DNA from: Galbula dea | Taxonomy: Eukaryota; Chordata; Aves; Piciformes; Galbulidae | DNA length: 64,000 bases | NCBI GenBank assembly: GCA_013399015.1 | Contig: VWZX01001678.1 | Location: 1-64,000 of the forward strand | Direction: 5' to 3' | Part shown: piece after piece, positions 11,431 to 25,047 of the stretch | How positions within the stretch are numbered: the first letter of the stretch is position 1 | Layout of the letters: every line of letters begins with the position of its first letter | Notes under the pieces: model-generated | Databases searched by the model: none | Told to the model about the DNA's origin: nothing | Seen by the model: the letters and a program-made list of their open reading frames with translations, nothing else | Made by a program: the position numbers and the translations under genes

Positions 11431-14117
11431 TGTAGGAAGTCCCTAGAGAGAAACCAGGACTATTTCACAGTGATACAACCTTTAGGTTCTTGAGGGTGCA
11501 AGTATCTGCTCTCAGGGTTACCCATAGTGCAACTTCAGTTGCCTTCTTACATTAATGTATTACATACTGTGCTCATGTCTTGGCATGAGAAAGTTCTCTG
11601 GAGCAAAGTGGAATGCTTTGCAGCCTCATTTCATGATATTTTCCACTGCCTTGGTTGTCTAATGCCTATCTGAGTAAACTTTCTCAGCTCTTCTGTGTTG
11701 GCAAGGTTAGTAATCTCACTGTTCTTTTTGCAGTCTGGCTCTTCCTGGGCTAGGTTGAAAAGCTGCTTTATTGTCGCTTCTGAAAAGTACCTCTGCCCAC
11801 ATTTGCTTGGCACAGCAAGTCTCCTTGTGTATGTCAGTTTATCTTTCTGGTGTGGAGGACCAATACAAATACTACTAGGGCTTAATAAACAGCCTGCCTT
11901 TGGAGGACTATTGCTGTTGTGATAAAAATGATACAGGGTTGGTTGCCCATTGATTTATGCTTTTTGGCCATCTTCCAGGGTGAAACTGTAACTTCATTAC
12001 GCAAGAGTTTCAGAACAGTACAGAGTTGTCCATTTATTTCCTTCAACTGTTATCGAGCTGACAGCTTGCATTTGGAGGGTCATACATTCAAAAGCTGCCA
12101 ATTGGATCTTACTTCATTTTAGCCAAATGAGGCACAGAGTCTGAAGTGCATTTTCTCCCTGGTGCTGCCCTCCTCCTTTCTCTTTATTTTTTTTCCCCTT
12201 AGCTTCTTTGCGTTCTGCTCTCTCTCTTCCTTCCTTCCCCTTTCCCTCAGTTCATCCTGCTGAAAATAAAAAAGGCCTGGGAAGAGAGGCAGTGCCACAA
12301 ATAAAAGGAATTAGGTTTTTTGTTGTTGCTGCCTGTAATTTTGGTTTCTGTTAATATGACTTTCCTTTCCCTGGCTAAATCAGTTCTGCATTGTGGAGAA
12401 ACACATGAGTTTCAAAAATGGCAAATGAAAGAGGTTTCTCATCTTGCTATTTCTGCTAACCATATTCCTGCCTCTGAAGTTAGCTGCTTATTTCCAAATT
12501 GCTCCTTGTGATTTTGTTTTTCTCCTTCTGCTTCATTAATGCTTTCCACTACTCTTTTGGTGCCTTTACTCGGAGAGTTGCTATTTAGAAGCCTGTGTGT
12601 AGTTGTCATTGGGAAGTCTATGTACTTAGCTGAGTAATCTCTTGGAGAAGGAGAAGCAAGGGGAAGGCAAACCACACACAATGTCTGCCTGTGTACTACT
12701 TGAAATCAGAAAGTGTGTTTCTGTTGTGGTACCCAGAGAAATGGTTTCCTCACATTGAGAAGCTGTGAGGATAGGCTGACATTTTTTGTGTGTGTCGGTG
12801 GGATAGCACCTTGAACAATCTTGTGTTTTACACAACTGAGCTCCTTTTTTCTGCACGTCAGTGTTAATTCCTGGAAACATACATGGTTTTGTGGTTCAGT
12901 CAGAAATTATTTTAGTAACTAAGCAAGATGAGCTGAATAATCTGTGTTAGATACAACGTAAACAACTTTATTTTGATTTCGCTGGCCTCACTTTTAAATA
13001 CTTCGTTAAGAGTAGAGTTTCACTTTGAACCAATATATTCTGTCTATGAAAACTCTTTTTCAATTACTTTCAAATTACCTATCCCAAGTCATTCTTGGCT
13101 CTTTTTTTTGGTACATAGTTATGTTCTTGTAAAGTGGAAAAATAGTATAATCAATACCTGACTGAATATTGCTATTTAATGTGTTAAGCTGCTTGCTTTA
13201 GTCTCAACAGAAACTGTAACAATGCTATTGGATCAAAGCATGCATACATATTTCCTCTAAAAGGCTATCTCAAATTCCTTCTCATCTCAAGATTGATAAT
13301 TTTGATAGTTATTACAAATTTTAGCTACTTATACATTCATTTAATGGAAGTTTGTTATATGTTTTATAACTTTAATGTGGATTGTCTATTAATTTTGCAT
13401 TGTTTCCTACTTAAGTGATATTTTGTAATTACCTGATTCACTCTAGTTGTGTAAATGAAACTATGAAATCTGTTGTCAATTAGCAATCAATGTGGTGTCC
13501 ATATTTTTAAATGTTATAAATTGCCTATTAGAGCTAATTTTCCAGGGCATCTCTATCTCCTTTCTTAATGTAATGCAGAATATTTTACAATAATGCCTAG
13601 GTTAACAATGATAGTCTTGCTGTATTGTGCAAAAAAGGCTTCTGTGCAGACCCAGCTGGGTTTCAGGCTTAATTCATTGCTCTATGGTGGGATCACCACA
13701 GCTGCTGTGGGGCCTTTACAAATGCAAAAAAGCTGTCAGTGTTTGTTTCATCAGATGCATAAGTGATGAGGCCAAGTTGAGGAATCCATTCCAGTGCGCG
13801 GTGTGCATGCTGGAGGCATTGTTGTTTACAGAATTAATGTCTTAATGCTTTAAAATACATGGTGCGTGTTTTGCCTCAGAGCAAAATATTTTAGGAGTAA
13901 GATGGTTTAAGGATCCTCTTCAGTTGAGTCCCCTCTTCTAACAGCATTTGCCCTGGCTCGGTTACATGTGCATCTGAATTACTGTGCTGTACCTGCTTTG
14001 GTCATAAGTAATTCGGTTCTCCTCCTGTCTTGTGTGTCCTTTTTGCTGCTACTGTGATTATCATAAACACTCACAATTAAATCATTGCACAGCTTTAATG
14101 CAGATTTCCTCCCCCAG

Positions 14118-14129
14118 CCCCCCCCCCCC
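14118..14129. repeat. Poly-C run of 12
   Basis: A C12 homopolymer preceded by CCCCCAG, so the C-rich tract effectively begins at about 14110. Confidence 0.95.
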
Positions 14130-14330
14130 TTAACTGTCAACTGGAGGAGTTGCTCTAACAGTCTCCCATGGTCACCAGAAGTCAGAGTACTTCTTTTCGC
14201 TGTCAAGGCTTGAGCTAGGTTGCTTCCAGCCAATTAGAGAGTAACGATGATTGGTTTCAGAGGGTGCTGCTTAAGAATGCAAAGCATGCCTCCATGGTGG
14301 TGGGGTTGAGTATACAGTTCCTCTACCAAT

Positions 14331-14355
14331 TCTCCTTTCCTTTCCTTTCCTCTCC
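14331..14355. repeat. CTTTC microsatellite
   Basis: About four imperfect copies of a pentanucleotide (TTTCC) form a short all-pyrimidine tract. Confidence 0.85.
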
Positions 14356-17300
14356 AGGGATGTAATATGGAGCAAGGCTTTTGCTTCAATGATGCCAGAC
14401 TGGGTTCTGGGAGGGTAAAGGAGGGGGGTTCAGGTCTTAAATTGTTTTTCTGTGGGAGCATTCATGTGATCTTCCAGGCTTTTTTTTGCAGTCTGTTGGC
14501 TGCGTGCGTGAGGTTTCATTAGGGCACGACACCCTTCCCCGTATCATGTAACTGCACCGGTAATAGGCATTGCAGGAATTTTAACTAATGCGCTGTCTAA
14601 GCCCTGGTCGCTCGGATTTTATTAAATGTGCTTGCAGCATGGAATTCTGCTAATGCTGGAGAGTGATCTGTTATGCAAGTTGAATGTAAGAATGGGCTAG
14701 CGGGATTTGTTGTCTGTATATCAGAGACCTGTCTTGTGCATTTGGAAATGAAATGAGCTAAATGGTGTCGGCGTAGGCTGCTGCTGAAATATTCAGGCAG
14801 CCTAAGCTTCCCTGGTTGGGGTGCAGCCTTGTCACTGGAGGGGCTGGGCTTGGTTTGCAGGGAGGCACACCTGTCTGGAAGCGTGCTTGCTGCTGGTGCG
14901 TGTTGGGCACATATGGAGTGTAGGATAGCTTAGGCACAGTTGTATACAAATTAGATAATAAGATTTATTTTGGCTGGTCGTCATGGCTGGGCAAAGTCGT
15001 GTTCCTGCTTAAGTGCTTATGCCATTACATAGGGAGATTCATGTGCTGGAGCAAATGATGTTTAACTCACTGCACAACTGGTAGTATCCATGTTTGTTGG
15101 CTAAACTCTTGGCCTGTGGCTAAAGTGGTGCTTCTCCAGGTGTGATGAGGACACTCTCGAGTTCTTTGAGATGTAGAGGGAAGGCAGGGAGTTTGGCTTT
15201 CTTTCCAGCTTTGCTGAGGCACGTGAGCTGCTGTAACCAACCCAGCAGACATGAGAGGAGTTGTCACCTCCTCCCTGCGCTTGTTGCTGTTCTCATGGCT
15301 TCTATTATCTCCAGCCTCAGGCTCAAAACACCACCAGCCTCCTCTTCTTGTGCTGTTCCAGAGGGCTAGTTGCTTGCAGCACTCACTCTGCCAGTGTTTT
15401 GTAGCTGCAGGAGCAGTGGCAGCCGAAATAAATCCCCACCTGGCAGCTGGTGTTCTCCCTCCTTCCTTTTCCTGTACCTCATTTACAGTCACTGTAAGCA
15501 CTACCATTTATTTCCCTTGGAGTCTCTGTTGCTATCTTATTATTTGTTGCTTTCTGCAAAGCTGGAAATGGTATGGGAGGGTTGTTCGGGGGGTGCCAGC
15601 CCAGGGTATACTGGCAGCAAGTGCTCAGGCAGGACCTGGAGGAGCTATGCCATCAGTGCTGGGTCTGTCCCCCTGCTCTTTTAAGTCGAGGGAAGAAAGA
15701 TAGCAGGCTTTAAACTGCAGCTGGTGAAGCTGTACTATAGTGCTTTCTCCTGACAGAAATAGAAATGAGTTGAATGTTTTTAAGGGAGGTCGTTTTAAGA
15801 AAACCCAAAATCTCCTTGGCAAAAGTTGTGTCCATTTGTTGATGTTAGGGCTCTTCTCAGCCTCACAGTGCAGCAATTTTGGCTTTGCATGGATGGAAAT
15901 AAGGTGTCTGAGCACATCATGGGACATTTGTATTTTGGAGGTGTGGTGCAGTGAGGAGTAGAGTTTGGTGATGCCTGCATGGGCAAGGCTGAGCTGGGAA
16001 GCTGCTGTTTTTGGTGCGTGCATGGAATAGTGGAAGGCTGCTACGTTAATCCCCAGCATGGAAACAGCCTTTTGTGAGGCACAGGGAGTCCTCTCGGGCA
16101 GAAAACAGGTGCCAGAGTGCCAGGAGGTGAGGTTTGTGCCTGTGACTGTGGCTGCTTCCACGCCCCATCCCCACACGGAGTGACCCAAAGTCAAGCAGGG
16201 ACAAGGCTTCTGTGCTGTGAGGGACCTTAATAAGAGGCCAGATTCTGTCCTGAATGCCATGAGTGCTCCCTGAGCAGATGGGGGGCAATCAAGCTGCCCC
16301 CTGAGGTCTCCCTCAGCTTTATTTTATCTCTGGCTGTGCTTTGCTGTAGAACAGGTGTCAGAAACAAAGAAATGGCTATTAAGTCTACAAGGTGGAAGGA
16401 GCAGGAAGGCAATGTGTCTTTTTTCCCTTTCTCCTAGGGCAGGCTGGTTTGCTGCTTGCCCTGCCTGTCCTGGGGACAGCTGCTGCTGCTGCATCGTCCC
16501 TTCCCAGCACAGCATTCTTGCTGCTGCTGAGTCCCAACTGACCCTCGAGTTTGAGCTTAGAGTTACGGCTGCTTCACGGGAACATTTTAAAAATGAAACC
16601 AAATTACCTACAGTATAATATTTTATTATTTTTTTAAAATGCATTGTTGTATGCCAGGCTTTTTTAGAAAAACTCCAATTTTGAGCCAAATCAACTTTGT
16701 GGTTTCCTGTTGCCCTTTGGGTTGCTGGTACTGTGCCAAATCATGTTGGTAAAGAAAACACTTTAGTAGTTACATGTGGGCTTGGATACATTTCTCTGTC
16801 CTGAAAAGTGCAGTAGTAATGTTTTAGGTGTAATAAGCATTTTTATTATTCTTATTTATTTTCTCCCTCAACTCCCGTATGTTAACCAACTAATAAGGCA
16901 GTAATGGATATTGGGATTCCAGCTTTATAGTTAGACTTGTAAATGCATTGGCTTTGGAAAGTCTTGTTGGTGTTCATGTGGATGTTTGCATCGGGAACTT
17001 ACTCCATCACAGGAAGCTGTGTTAAAGCAGTTGTTCCCTTGCTGGTGAAATGCTTCTTGAGGGAGATTATGAAGAGCTTATTTTAATGAGGCTTTGTTTG
17101 AAAACATGTCTCAATATACTAACTGAGGTAGGTGCTACTTCCCTGTGGACTTCTCAAAGTGTTAATGGAAAATTGCGGGATATTTGCTTTTTAAGCATAC
17201 TTCTGTCCCATTTGTGTAAGAAAAACACTTACGTGGCAAAAATTTCATACTTCCTTGTGTTAGGAAATGAAAAAACTTCCAAGAAGCATCTAGTTAAGAA

Positions 17301-17789
17301 CAGTATTTCAAAATGCTCTCCTGAGAAGTTAGATTTTGGAAAAGGAGCATGGAGGTAATGGGATTTCACTAATGAAGCACCAAGGCTTTAGAGGCAACAA
17401 GTTGACTTTGGGAAAGGGATCGTGAGCACTGAGTACGGTGATGCATGCTCTCTGAGGTGATACAGAGCTTTTTGCTTGATCCTCACCATCACCAATGTGC
17501 TCACCTCTTCCTGTGCAGTTTAAGGTAGGAGAGAGCTGCTTTCTGTGCTTCAGTTGGCAGAAGGCACGTTACTATGTGGCTGCCCAGTCTGCTTTTCTGT
17601 TAAATAGCTTAGCTGACGTTCAAGGCTGAGGGAAGTACAAAACAAACTCTGAAAATCTTTCAGATGTTTTAATTAAAAGTGATGGAAGTGGAGAATTAGA
17701 GCTACTTCTGTGCTAGGATGGCTTATTCAAACATGCAGCTGAACCAGTTAGACTGCAAGGTGGAAAATGCTAGAGATTGTGTATCTGAA

Positions 17790-18130
17790 TTAAGCAATTT
17801 TAATTTGGTCTTTCATCTGTGTCATTACCGAGGGATATCCTGCAGGCTGGTTTAATGAACTCAATCTAGAGGTGTGTAGAGGCACATCTCTTTGCTTGAC
17901 AGCAGCAAGATGGCATGCTATGACTGGCAGACATATCTTCAGCTTGTGTAATTGTCTGCTCTTGTCATATGATGACAAATGGAGCGATGATCATATTAAA
18001 CAACAAAAAAGTTCAAAGTAACACGAAAGCTCTGAATAAACTCTTGGAATCAAAGAGATTCTCACATGACAGCATGTCAGCATGGGTATTTTTAGCCTGA
18101 ATTAATGCAGCTATAGGAAACTCCCCTCCC
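17790..18130. other. Candidate conserved noncoding element
   Basis: This patch is non-repetitive and dense in words typical of vertebrate developmental enhancers, including TTAAT, TGATCAT and ATTAATGC. It contains a clean dyad, TTGTCAT-ATG-ATGACAA, at 17962-17978 with an E-box-like CATATG in its centre. A second small dyad, TGACA-GCA-TGTCA, lies near 18066-18080. No open frame of note crosses it. Regulatory function is an inference from sequence texture; I have no alignment to support it. Confidence 0.3.
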
Positions 18131-18345
18131 CCAGAGAAGTATTACTGTGTTAAGTTTAATGTCAGTCAGAATTTTTTGCTGAAATTCTCCACTTCCTACA
18201 GGTGTGGGAGCTTGTCTCAGTCATCAGTGTATGTTGCATACACAGGGAAGGAAAAAACTGTCCCAGGTCACTATGGTTTGTTTTGTTTTGCTTAAAAAAA
18301 AAAAGATTTAGTTACTGAAGTTTGTCTGCTGGCTGACAAAATCTG

Positions 18346-18382
18346 TTGGGTTTGGTTTTGGTTTTGTTTTGTTTTGTTTTTT
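18346..18382. repeat. TTTTG simple repeat
   Basis: A run of GTTTT/GGTTTT words ending in T6, with no coding or transposon context. Confidence 0.85.
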
Positions 18383-18903
18383 AAATGAGCCTCTTCCAAA
18401 CCCAGATCTGATAAGGATGACATCATGCAGAAGAAATTCATCAGGAACTGAGCATAGTTTAGAATTTTGGCAAATATGTTTGAGGGGAATAGATATTCCT
18501 TTCTTTTCCCTTTCTCTCTCATCATGGGTGCAAGATAATGCACTTCTGTATGTTATGGTATGAGGACATTTTGCAGAAGAAACTGCCTGGTGAAGTCTGA
18601 AGTCAAGTATCATGGGAAATGATTTTTCCTTCTGTTAATAAGAGAGTTCTGTAGAAGGGAAGTACCCTTCTGAAAATCTAGGGAAGTTGTTTTAAAACAA
18701 AGTGCATCATTAGAGTGTTGGGAAATGGGAGCTGCAAAGTGAAGAGCTAAGGGAACAAAAGCTCCTTCCCCACGGAAACCAGGACTGAGTATAGTTAAGC
18801 ATGGGGAGAAATGAGTGCCATATATAAGCAGCTTTATTCACTGCTTGGTGCTTAGAGTTCTACTTCCATCAAGTTGGTATCTCTGTCACAGTTTTAATTA
18901 AGA

Positions 18904-19060
18904 TTTCTCTTCTCCCTCCCACTTCTCCCTTCTTCCCTCCCTTTTTTTATTTTTCTTTCTTCTTTTTTTCCCTTTCTTCTTCTTCCCCCTCCTTTTTATT
19001 TTTCCCCCTTTCTTTTCGTTCTCTTTTTTCCCCCCTTCTCCCAATCTTTTTATCTTCTTA
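18904..19060. repeat. Long polypyrimidine tract
   Basis: About 155 bases of almost pure C and T on the plus strand (purine-rich on the minus strand), broken by only a few A or G bases. It lacks a fixed period, so it is not a simple microsatellite. Mirror-like polypyrimidine tracts of this length can adopt triplex (H-DNA) structure; whether this one does is not shown. Confidence 0.85.
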
Positions 19061-21189
19061 TAGAGGAAAAAAGAAATCAGCAGTTAAAAACCCCACATAT
19101 GCTACCACGTGTCCAGATTGAAACTTTCTCTTCTGAATGCTTTAACCACGAACTTCACAGAAAATTGCTCTATTTCTGAGTTACCATCCTTGTGTGGTAT
19201 CCCAGCCTAAACACATTTTAGATGCTGGTCTCAAAAAAGACTTTTTCACAGCAGCTGCCCTGGAGCTGGGTTTTGTTGCCACGATGGATGTGGGGAAATG
19301 CAGAGTGCCCAGCCCAGAATTTGGCAGTAGCCTTCTCAAAACGGGTCTTAAATACGGCCTTTCTCCCTTGTTGATTGAGTTAGTAAGTGGCAGGAAAATG
19401 CTTTGTCTTTGTGATTTCTGAAGTATCCTTAGTTTTACTTTTGGAGCTGGAAAGTTTTGCTCTGGTGGTCCTGTAGTGGTTTAATTGTACAGAGAACAGT
19501 GCTTTGTACATGCATGCCTCATTAGCTGGTACAGCTGGGACTCCCCATTTCAGCAAAGTAGTCTTAGTCAGAAGAGTGCCCATGTAAAAATAGCCCTGTA
19601 CTGCTCAACAGTTACACCTGTGTGAAATGTGTCACCTCACTACATCTGTGTGCATCAAGTCTCTTAAGGCATTGACAACTCATTTTTATTAACTGTTTTA
19701 TTCTTGATGTTGTGCAACTTTCACCTGCTCCAAAAATGACATGTAGCTACTGCTTTGGTACAAGGATGAGCAAGGGCATATCTGGATCAAGAAAACATGT
19801 GGCATTTAGAGAGCCTAAGTATAATTCTGGACCTAGTTTTGGATATAGTCCCTTCTCTTGATTTTTAAAATGTGCTAATAGAATATTTTCCCATACAGGT
19901 GAGAGGCAAAGGAGCAGGATTCATTTTTGACTGGTGCTCATGTAAATGTTGAATAAGCCTGAATCTTAAAATTGTTGCAGGAAAACCAGTTTGGTTTGCA
20001 ATCTCAGAGCTTCAGAAAAATTACTTTACTCTTTCTATATTAGTAAGTTTTGATATGAAGAGCTGCAGAGAGCTGGCAGACCTGGGCTTCACATTGCTGC
20101 CAAAGCTTCTTTCTGAGTATAAACATACCTTAACAAGATCTACTGCCTTAACCCTCTTCTCTTTTTACTACAGATAAAAATTTAGGAGTAGAGTTGATGT
20201 AGCTTAAAAAAGGAATAAAGCTAATTGGGTCTATTTGCTTGTTTTATGGCTTGAAAAATAGGCAGTAGATTAATCAGAGGTGCGATTCAGCATCTGGACT
20301 GTTCATGCAGTGATGACAGAGGGAGGTTGCAGGGGGCTTTAAAATGGGAAACAGCAGAGAAAAGAGAATCAGTCAAGAATTGTAAAGATGGAGGTGTCTG
20401 AGACAATGCAGTAGTTACAAAAATGATTTTTATGAACTATTCTGATGGCATTCATCAACATGGAGTGAAAGAATTTTGCAGTAATGGGGGAAGAAAAGAG
20501 TGAGAGTCTTTCACAAAGCATTTTAGCTCTGAGGAAGATGTGTGTGTCTGTGACATTTTGCAGGAAGTATTGGCAAGGTTTGTCCCTGGTATGAATGCTA
20601 GTGCCTGCAGAGAGGTTTGAAACACTTGATAGCCATATTGTGTTTTGAGTGACGGGGAGTCAGTCGGCGAGTCACAGCGTTTCACAAAGCTGTTCCTGCA
20701 GTTGTGTGCAGAAAGGTGGGGGCTGGTTCTGTTATGACTTTCTCAACAGTAAGGGGAAGAGATTGTCAACTCTTAAGTATCTGTCTTCATTTTGAGTACA
20801 AAAAGAAAATGTTTGGAAATGATACAGGCAGAATTTTCAGGGACACTGGAAAATAGCATGTTTATTGTGGTAAACAGACAGTTGACTTACTCCAGTTCTC
20901 AGCAACCGTTGCCATGTTGGTTTTCATTTGAGAGTCATTTATATGTGAGCCAGTGGCTTATATGTGGTGGGTGCAGGCATTGACTGGCTTGCCAGCCCAC
21001 AGCCAAGCGCCCTTGGTTAACACCACTCACCACTTGTGTAATTGCCACGTGCTGGTCAAGATGGTTGCCTAGTGTCTGTCCGTTGAGCAGCATAAATTGG
21101 GGGCTAGCTGTGGTGGAAAGGATGTATCTTCTCTGGTCAGGCTCTCCTTTTCCTTATTTCTGTTACTAATGGAGTGTATGTGTATATAC

Positions 21190-21247
21190 TGTTGGACTTG
21201 ATGATCTCAAAGACCTTTTCCAACCATGATGATTCTGTGATTCTGTG
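21190..21247 (+). mobile_element. CR1 LINE, extreme 3' end fragment
   Basis: Only the last 58 bases of a CR1 element are present. They start TGTTGGACTTGATGATC, continue through the CR1 motif ending in CCTTTTCCAACC, and finish with two octamer-like repeats, GATTCTGTGATTCTGTG. CR1 copies are typically 5'-truncated because reverse transcription starts at the 3' end and stops early; this is an extreme case. It has no coding capacity. Confidence 0.88.
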
Positions 21248-24200
21248 TGTGTCTGTATTTATAGATGTGGTCCAGGTGAGGCAGCGTGAGGTTTCTAGCA
21301 GGGGAAAGATCCTGCAGATTGATAGAGAGAAAGCTCTTTTTGAAGGTAGCTGCTGCAAGGTTTTTTCCTCAGTCCTTTCCCTTAATCCCTGTTACTTTTG
21401 ATGCCTTTTACCCTTCTTTTGTTTGTCCCTCATATTCTTATTACCCTTCTGTGGTACCTGTGTACTTCAAATCATGTGGCAGCAGTGGGGGATTATGGGG
21501 TCCCAGCTGGATTAGTTTGCTGGACCTTATATCAGTTATCTCAGACACAGAGGAAGAAGAGGTTGTAGCCAGTGCTGCCTGCATTGTCATAAAGTTTAGT
21601 TCAGGACTGCACAAACAAACAAGATAAACATTTGGTTCTTCAAAATAGTACGCTATCTTCCCTTCTGCCCCTCTTTCTTTCTCCTCCCTTCCATCTTCTG
21701 CCCTCCCCTTTCTACAGAAATTCTCATCTGCACTTTCAGTGTAAAAATGAGTCTGCAGACTTGGAGAAAAAGACTTGGGGGAAAAAGACTTAGTCTCATA
21801 CTTGATGCGTGTTGGTGTGTTATTGCTGTTTATTGTACAATAGCTGCCAGGGCTTCTGGAGCTCTCCTGGATCACCCATCAATTCCAAAGTGTTTGCTTT
21901 GACCAACAGACTGATTCAGTGTGAAAATACATTCATTTCACAGCATAATTCATGATCTCTTACTGATCCCAAAGCTATTTATGTGTCTCAGATTCACATA
22001 AATGTTTGGGAGAGAATCCTTTCTATTCTGTAGGCAGCACTGTTTAATTAAAATGTCAATAGCAGATATCAGGTGGCAGGATTAGTCCCTGCCATAGCCT
22101 ATAGAGGAGAGGTTGTGTGCCTGGAGGATGGAAGCAGTACAGCCAAAACACCTTTGCTACCTATTTCAGTGTCATTTATAGGATTCTGAACTGTGTGCTA
22201 AGGAAGAATAAAGCAAACCCAAATGTATTATTGCTCCTATTATAACACTTCAATAGGATAAAAAGAGAGAGAAAACCTTCCCATAGCTCTGATGATAGCT
22301 TGCCAGAGTAAATGTTGGCTCAAAAGCAGCTGTGGTAATGTAGCTTTTTCTCTAAATCTGTTTGAGTTAAAAAGAGAATGAGGCCAAGCTGAGAAAGGAG
22401 TGTCTGTGGAGAGCCATCTCTGCTGCTTCCAGGGTGCTCTGCATTCTGCTGTTTCCCTGGCCTCACCATCCCTCCTCAGGTCAGAGTCTCTACCAGCAGC
22501 AACAGGGTTTATATTGCACATGACACTGGAGGAGGCAAGGAGAGGAAGTGTCTGAGCAGGCAAGATTTTGCACTTAAATGTGGAGCCTACTAATAGGATG
22601 GTAAAATAATAATTTTAATTAAAAATACATGGTGTGAAGAATACAGATTGGCTTGGGTGTCTGATTCTTCAGTGTCTGACATCTGGCTTTACTTCTGAGT
22701 TTGTGGGCGTGAGTTCAGCTTTCACCTGGTCTTACAGCTAAGACTCTCCTGCTTTTGGACTATGGAAGTAGAGGAGCTGTTTCTAGGCAGCTTCTGCAAT
22801 ACTTGAGGACATGACCTTTTTAATATTTTAATTTGAAATGTGTAGATGCAAGTTAAAATCTTAATATTTATTTGTTCTTTTGGGGGATTGGAGGCAGAAA
22901 ACCACGAAGACAAAGGGTTCCAGAGCCCGTGGAAAGATGTTCTCATTAATGATGGCTGTGGCTGTGGTGGTGGCGTCTGGGAGGGTGAGTGGGTGGGAGA
23001 GTTTGCTGCTGCTTTTCAGTTCCTTTAAACTCGTGGCTGAAGGAGAGGCACTGGGCTGGTTTGGAAAAAAGTCTTAGCACTAGTTTTTCTAGGTCCTAGG
23101 TATTAAGTAGGAGAAGAGGATGTAGTTGAATAGAGAAACTTTCCTCAAGATGCTCTCAGACATGAAGGTAAATGGGAGACAGCTTGATACTGAGTTAAAT
23201 ACTTCAGTTGTTACAGCAAATGCTCCTGTTGTCTCTGTCCACTTCTGCCAAGAAAACAAAAGGTGCCTGGAAACCAACCAGTTACAAGCTCAAGCTTTTG
23301 ATAAGAAACAAACAAAGCCTGTAGTAGGCCTTCTAAGGATAGACCCGCAGACACAGCATGGACTTGACCCGGTCTTGGCCAGAAACAAAACAGCAACACA
23401 AATTCCAAAGATGCCCCTGATTTTGGATCTTTGTGTCCATGTTTGAAAATGATGGCTGTGATTTCCTGGTATCTAAGTGTGGGAAAGCAGCAGGAACCAC
23501 AGGTATTGTGGTATTCTGGCTCTGTTGTTTTCCAGCACCTTTCTGTCTTAATCCCACTCAAATTTCAGTTAATTGTGAGGCGAGCTCTTCATTTGGTGGA
23601 AACTGGCAGTTGGATTTTAATGGATCTCTGCTGAGTAAATTCCTCCTCATGGGATTCTTTACTTTCAGTTCCCTGTACCAGGTGGTATACCCAAGCTATG
23701 ACATCATTTGAGAGGGTAGGTGGAAGGAAGAGAAGAATGAGAATGGAAAGGGCAGCAGAGAGATATATATGCATTGGAAAAAAAAAAGATATTGTGGGAG
23801 CTTTTAAGGTGAAGGTACTAAATAAATGTACATGATCAGATAATTTACCTTACTACTGTAGAGTGTTCCTGTTCAAGAATTAGTTGTAGCAGGGAGGATT
23901 TGTTAGGGCTGTGCTGTGTGGTTATTGTTTAATTTATACACACTCCTAATGAGAGGTGTCAGTACTATTGTTGTATTAGTTTGGTTTCCTGTCTCTCTCT
24001 TTCTCTTAGAGTGTTCTAGTTGGAGACAGGATTACAGCTTTGGGAAGCTCTGTTTTGCACATGTCTGCACACTGCTCACGAAGCAGCAATCACTGTAACT
24101 CATAAATATGTGCACTCATCCTCCAAAGACATATAAAACATATTTGAGCTATAAGGCTATACAAACATGCAGCAATGCTGGTGATGACATGCAAACCACG

Positions 24201-25047
24201 AGGGGGAAACTGACTGGTTCGATCTTCTTAGAACCTGGAAGTGTTTGCATAGCCTTGTTGCTCAGCTCTGTTTCTTCCTTGATAGATGGGTAGGTAGGTG
24301 AGTATCAAAGAGTTGAGTGAAAAGCTTTCTTCAGCTGTATAATATGTTAAAACCTATCCTGTTGTCCAGCTTTTTTAGCTTAAAAGTATTTTTTTCTAGT
24401 TTTGTCCACCTTGCCTCTAGCAGCTGCCAAAAGAAACTAAATGGTAGTGACCCAAGGACCAGCACACACAGTCTGCTGCTCACTCTGCACTCATTCTCCT
24501 GTCAGGCAGTGTGCAGGAAGAGCTGGGTAGCCTAAAAGAGATGGCTGTGTATTATGTCATGCAAGTCACATGCAGCTTTATAATCAAGGCATTCCTGCAT
24601 CAGAAGCACTTTCACGGGAATGCTGGATCATGCATGGAGTGAAGCTGGACACAATTATGACCAGAAAATATATTGCTGTAATGAAGACATTGAATAAGTT
24701 GGTTTTTTAAAAAAACCCACAGATTTCAAATGGATTTTCTTTCATTTTATGCTTCTTCCTTTCACAGATTAACTTTCTCAGGCCACAGAAGACAAATTGT
24801 TCTACTATCTTTTACCATTTTTCTTTCTATGTTTTTTGTTAAAGCCATTCTGCAGTACTCCAACTGAAAATTGCACTTTTTTGCTTTTGATGACTGGAGT
24901 AAAAATTGACCAAATTCTTTCTCTGTCCTCTGTCTTCTGACAATTCTGGAAAAAAATGGTTTGCCAATTTGCACTTCATGCAAGTCCAATTCATCAGGAA
25001 GGGTTGCTTTAAAATTTTGTGAATTTGAGATTGTGCATCCTGAGGCT

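Larger units (their letters stand above)
8561..17789. other. Non-coding block with simple-sequence tracts
   Basis: No gene is supported here. The block contains a C11 run at 8705-8715, a C-rich stretch at about 9879-9903, a TTGG/TTTG repeat at 11377-11430, a pyrimidine-rich stretch at about 12165-12255, a C12 run at 14118-14129 and a short CTTTC repeat at 14331-14355. The stretch 13140-13620 is markedly AT-rich. A patch at about 14480-14760 has unusually many CpGs. Open frames of 104-211 codons between 15067 and 16690 overlap each other on both strands and look like chance in a locally GC-richer area. Confidence 0.6.
18131..25047. other. Non-coding block, mostly unremarkable
   Basis: Apart from the polypyrimidine tract and a CR1 tail listed separately, I see no gene. 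A second pyrimidine-rich stretch lies at about 21656-21715. A short tandem of about 15-bp units built on GACTTGGAGAAAAA lies at 21758-21792. A plus-strand frame at 23126-23446 has a less biased composition than most and remains open for 106 codons, but it has no recognisable domain and no convincing splice sites, so I do not call it. Confidence 0.6.

Noticed and set aside
15625..16260. 211-codon minus-strand open frame
   Set aside because: It overlaps several other open frames on both strands in a locally GC-richer area, has no recognisable domain, and its composition resembles translated noncoding DNA.
23126..23446. 106-codon plus-strand frame with fairly balanced composition
   Set aside because: It has no domain, no strong acceptor, and a donor-like word (AAG|GTAAAT) inside the frame. 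The evidence is too weak to call.
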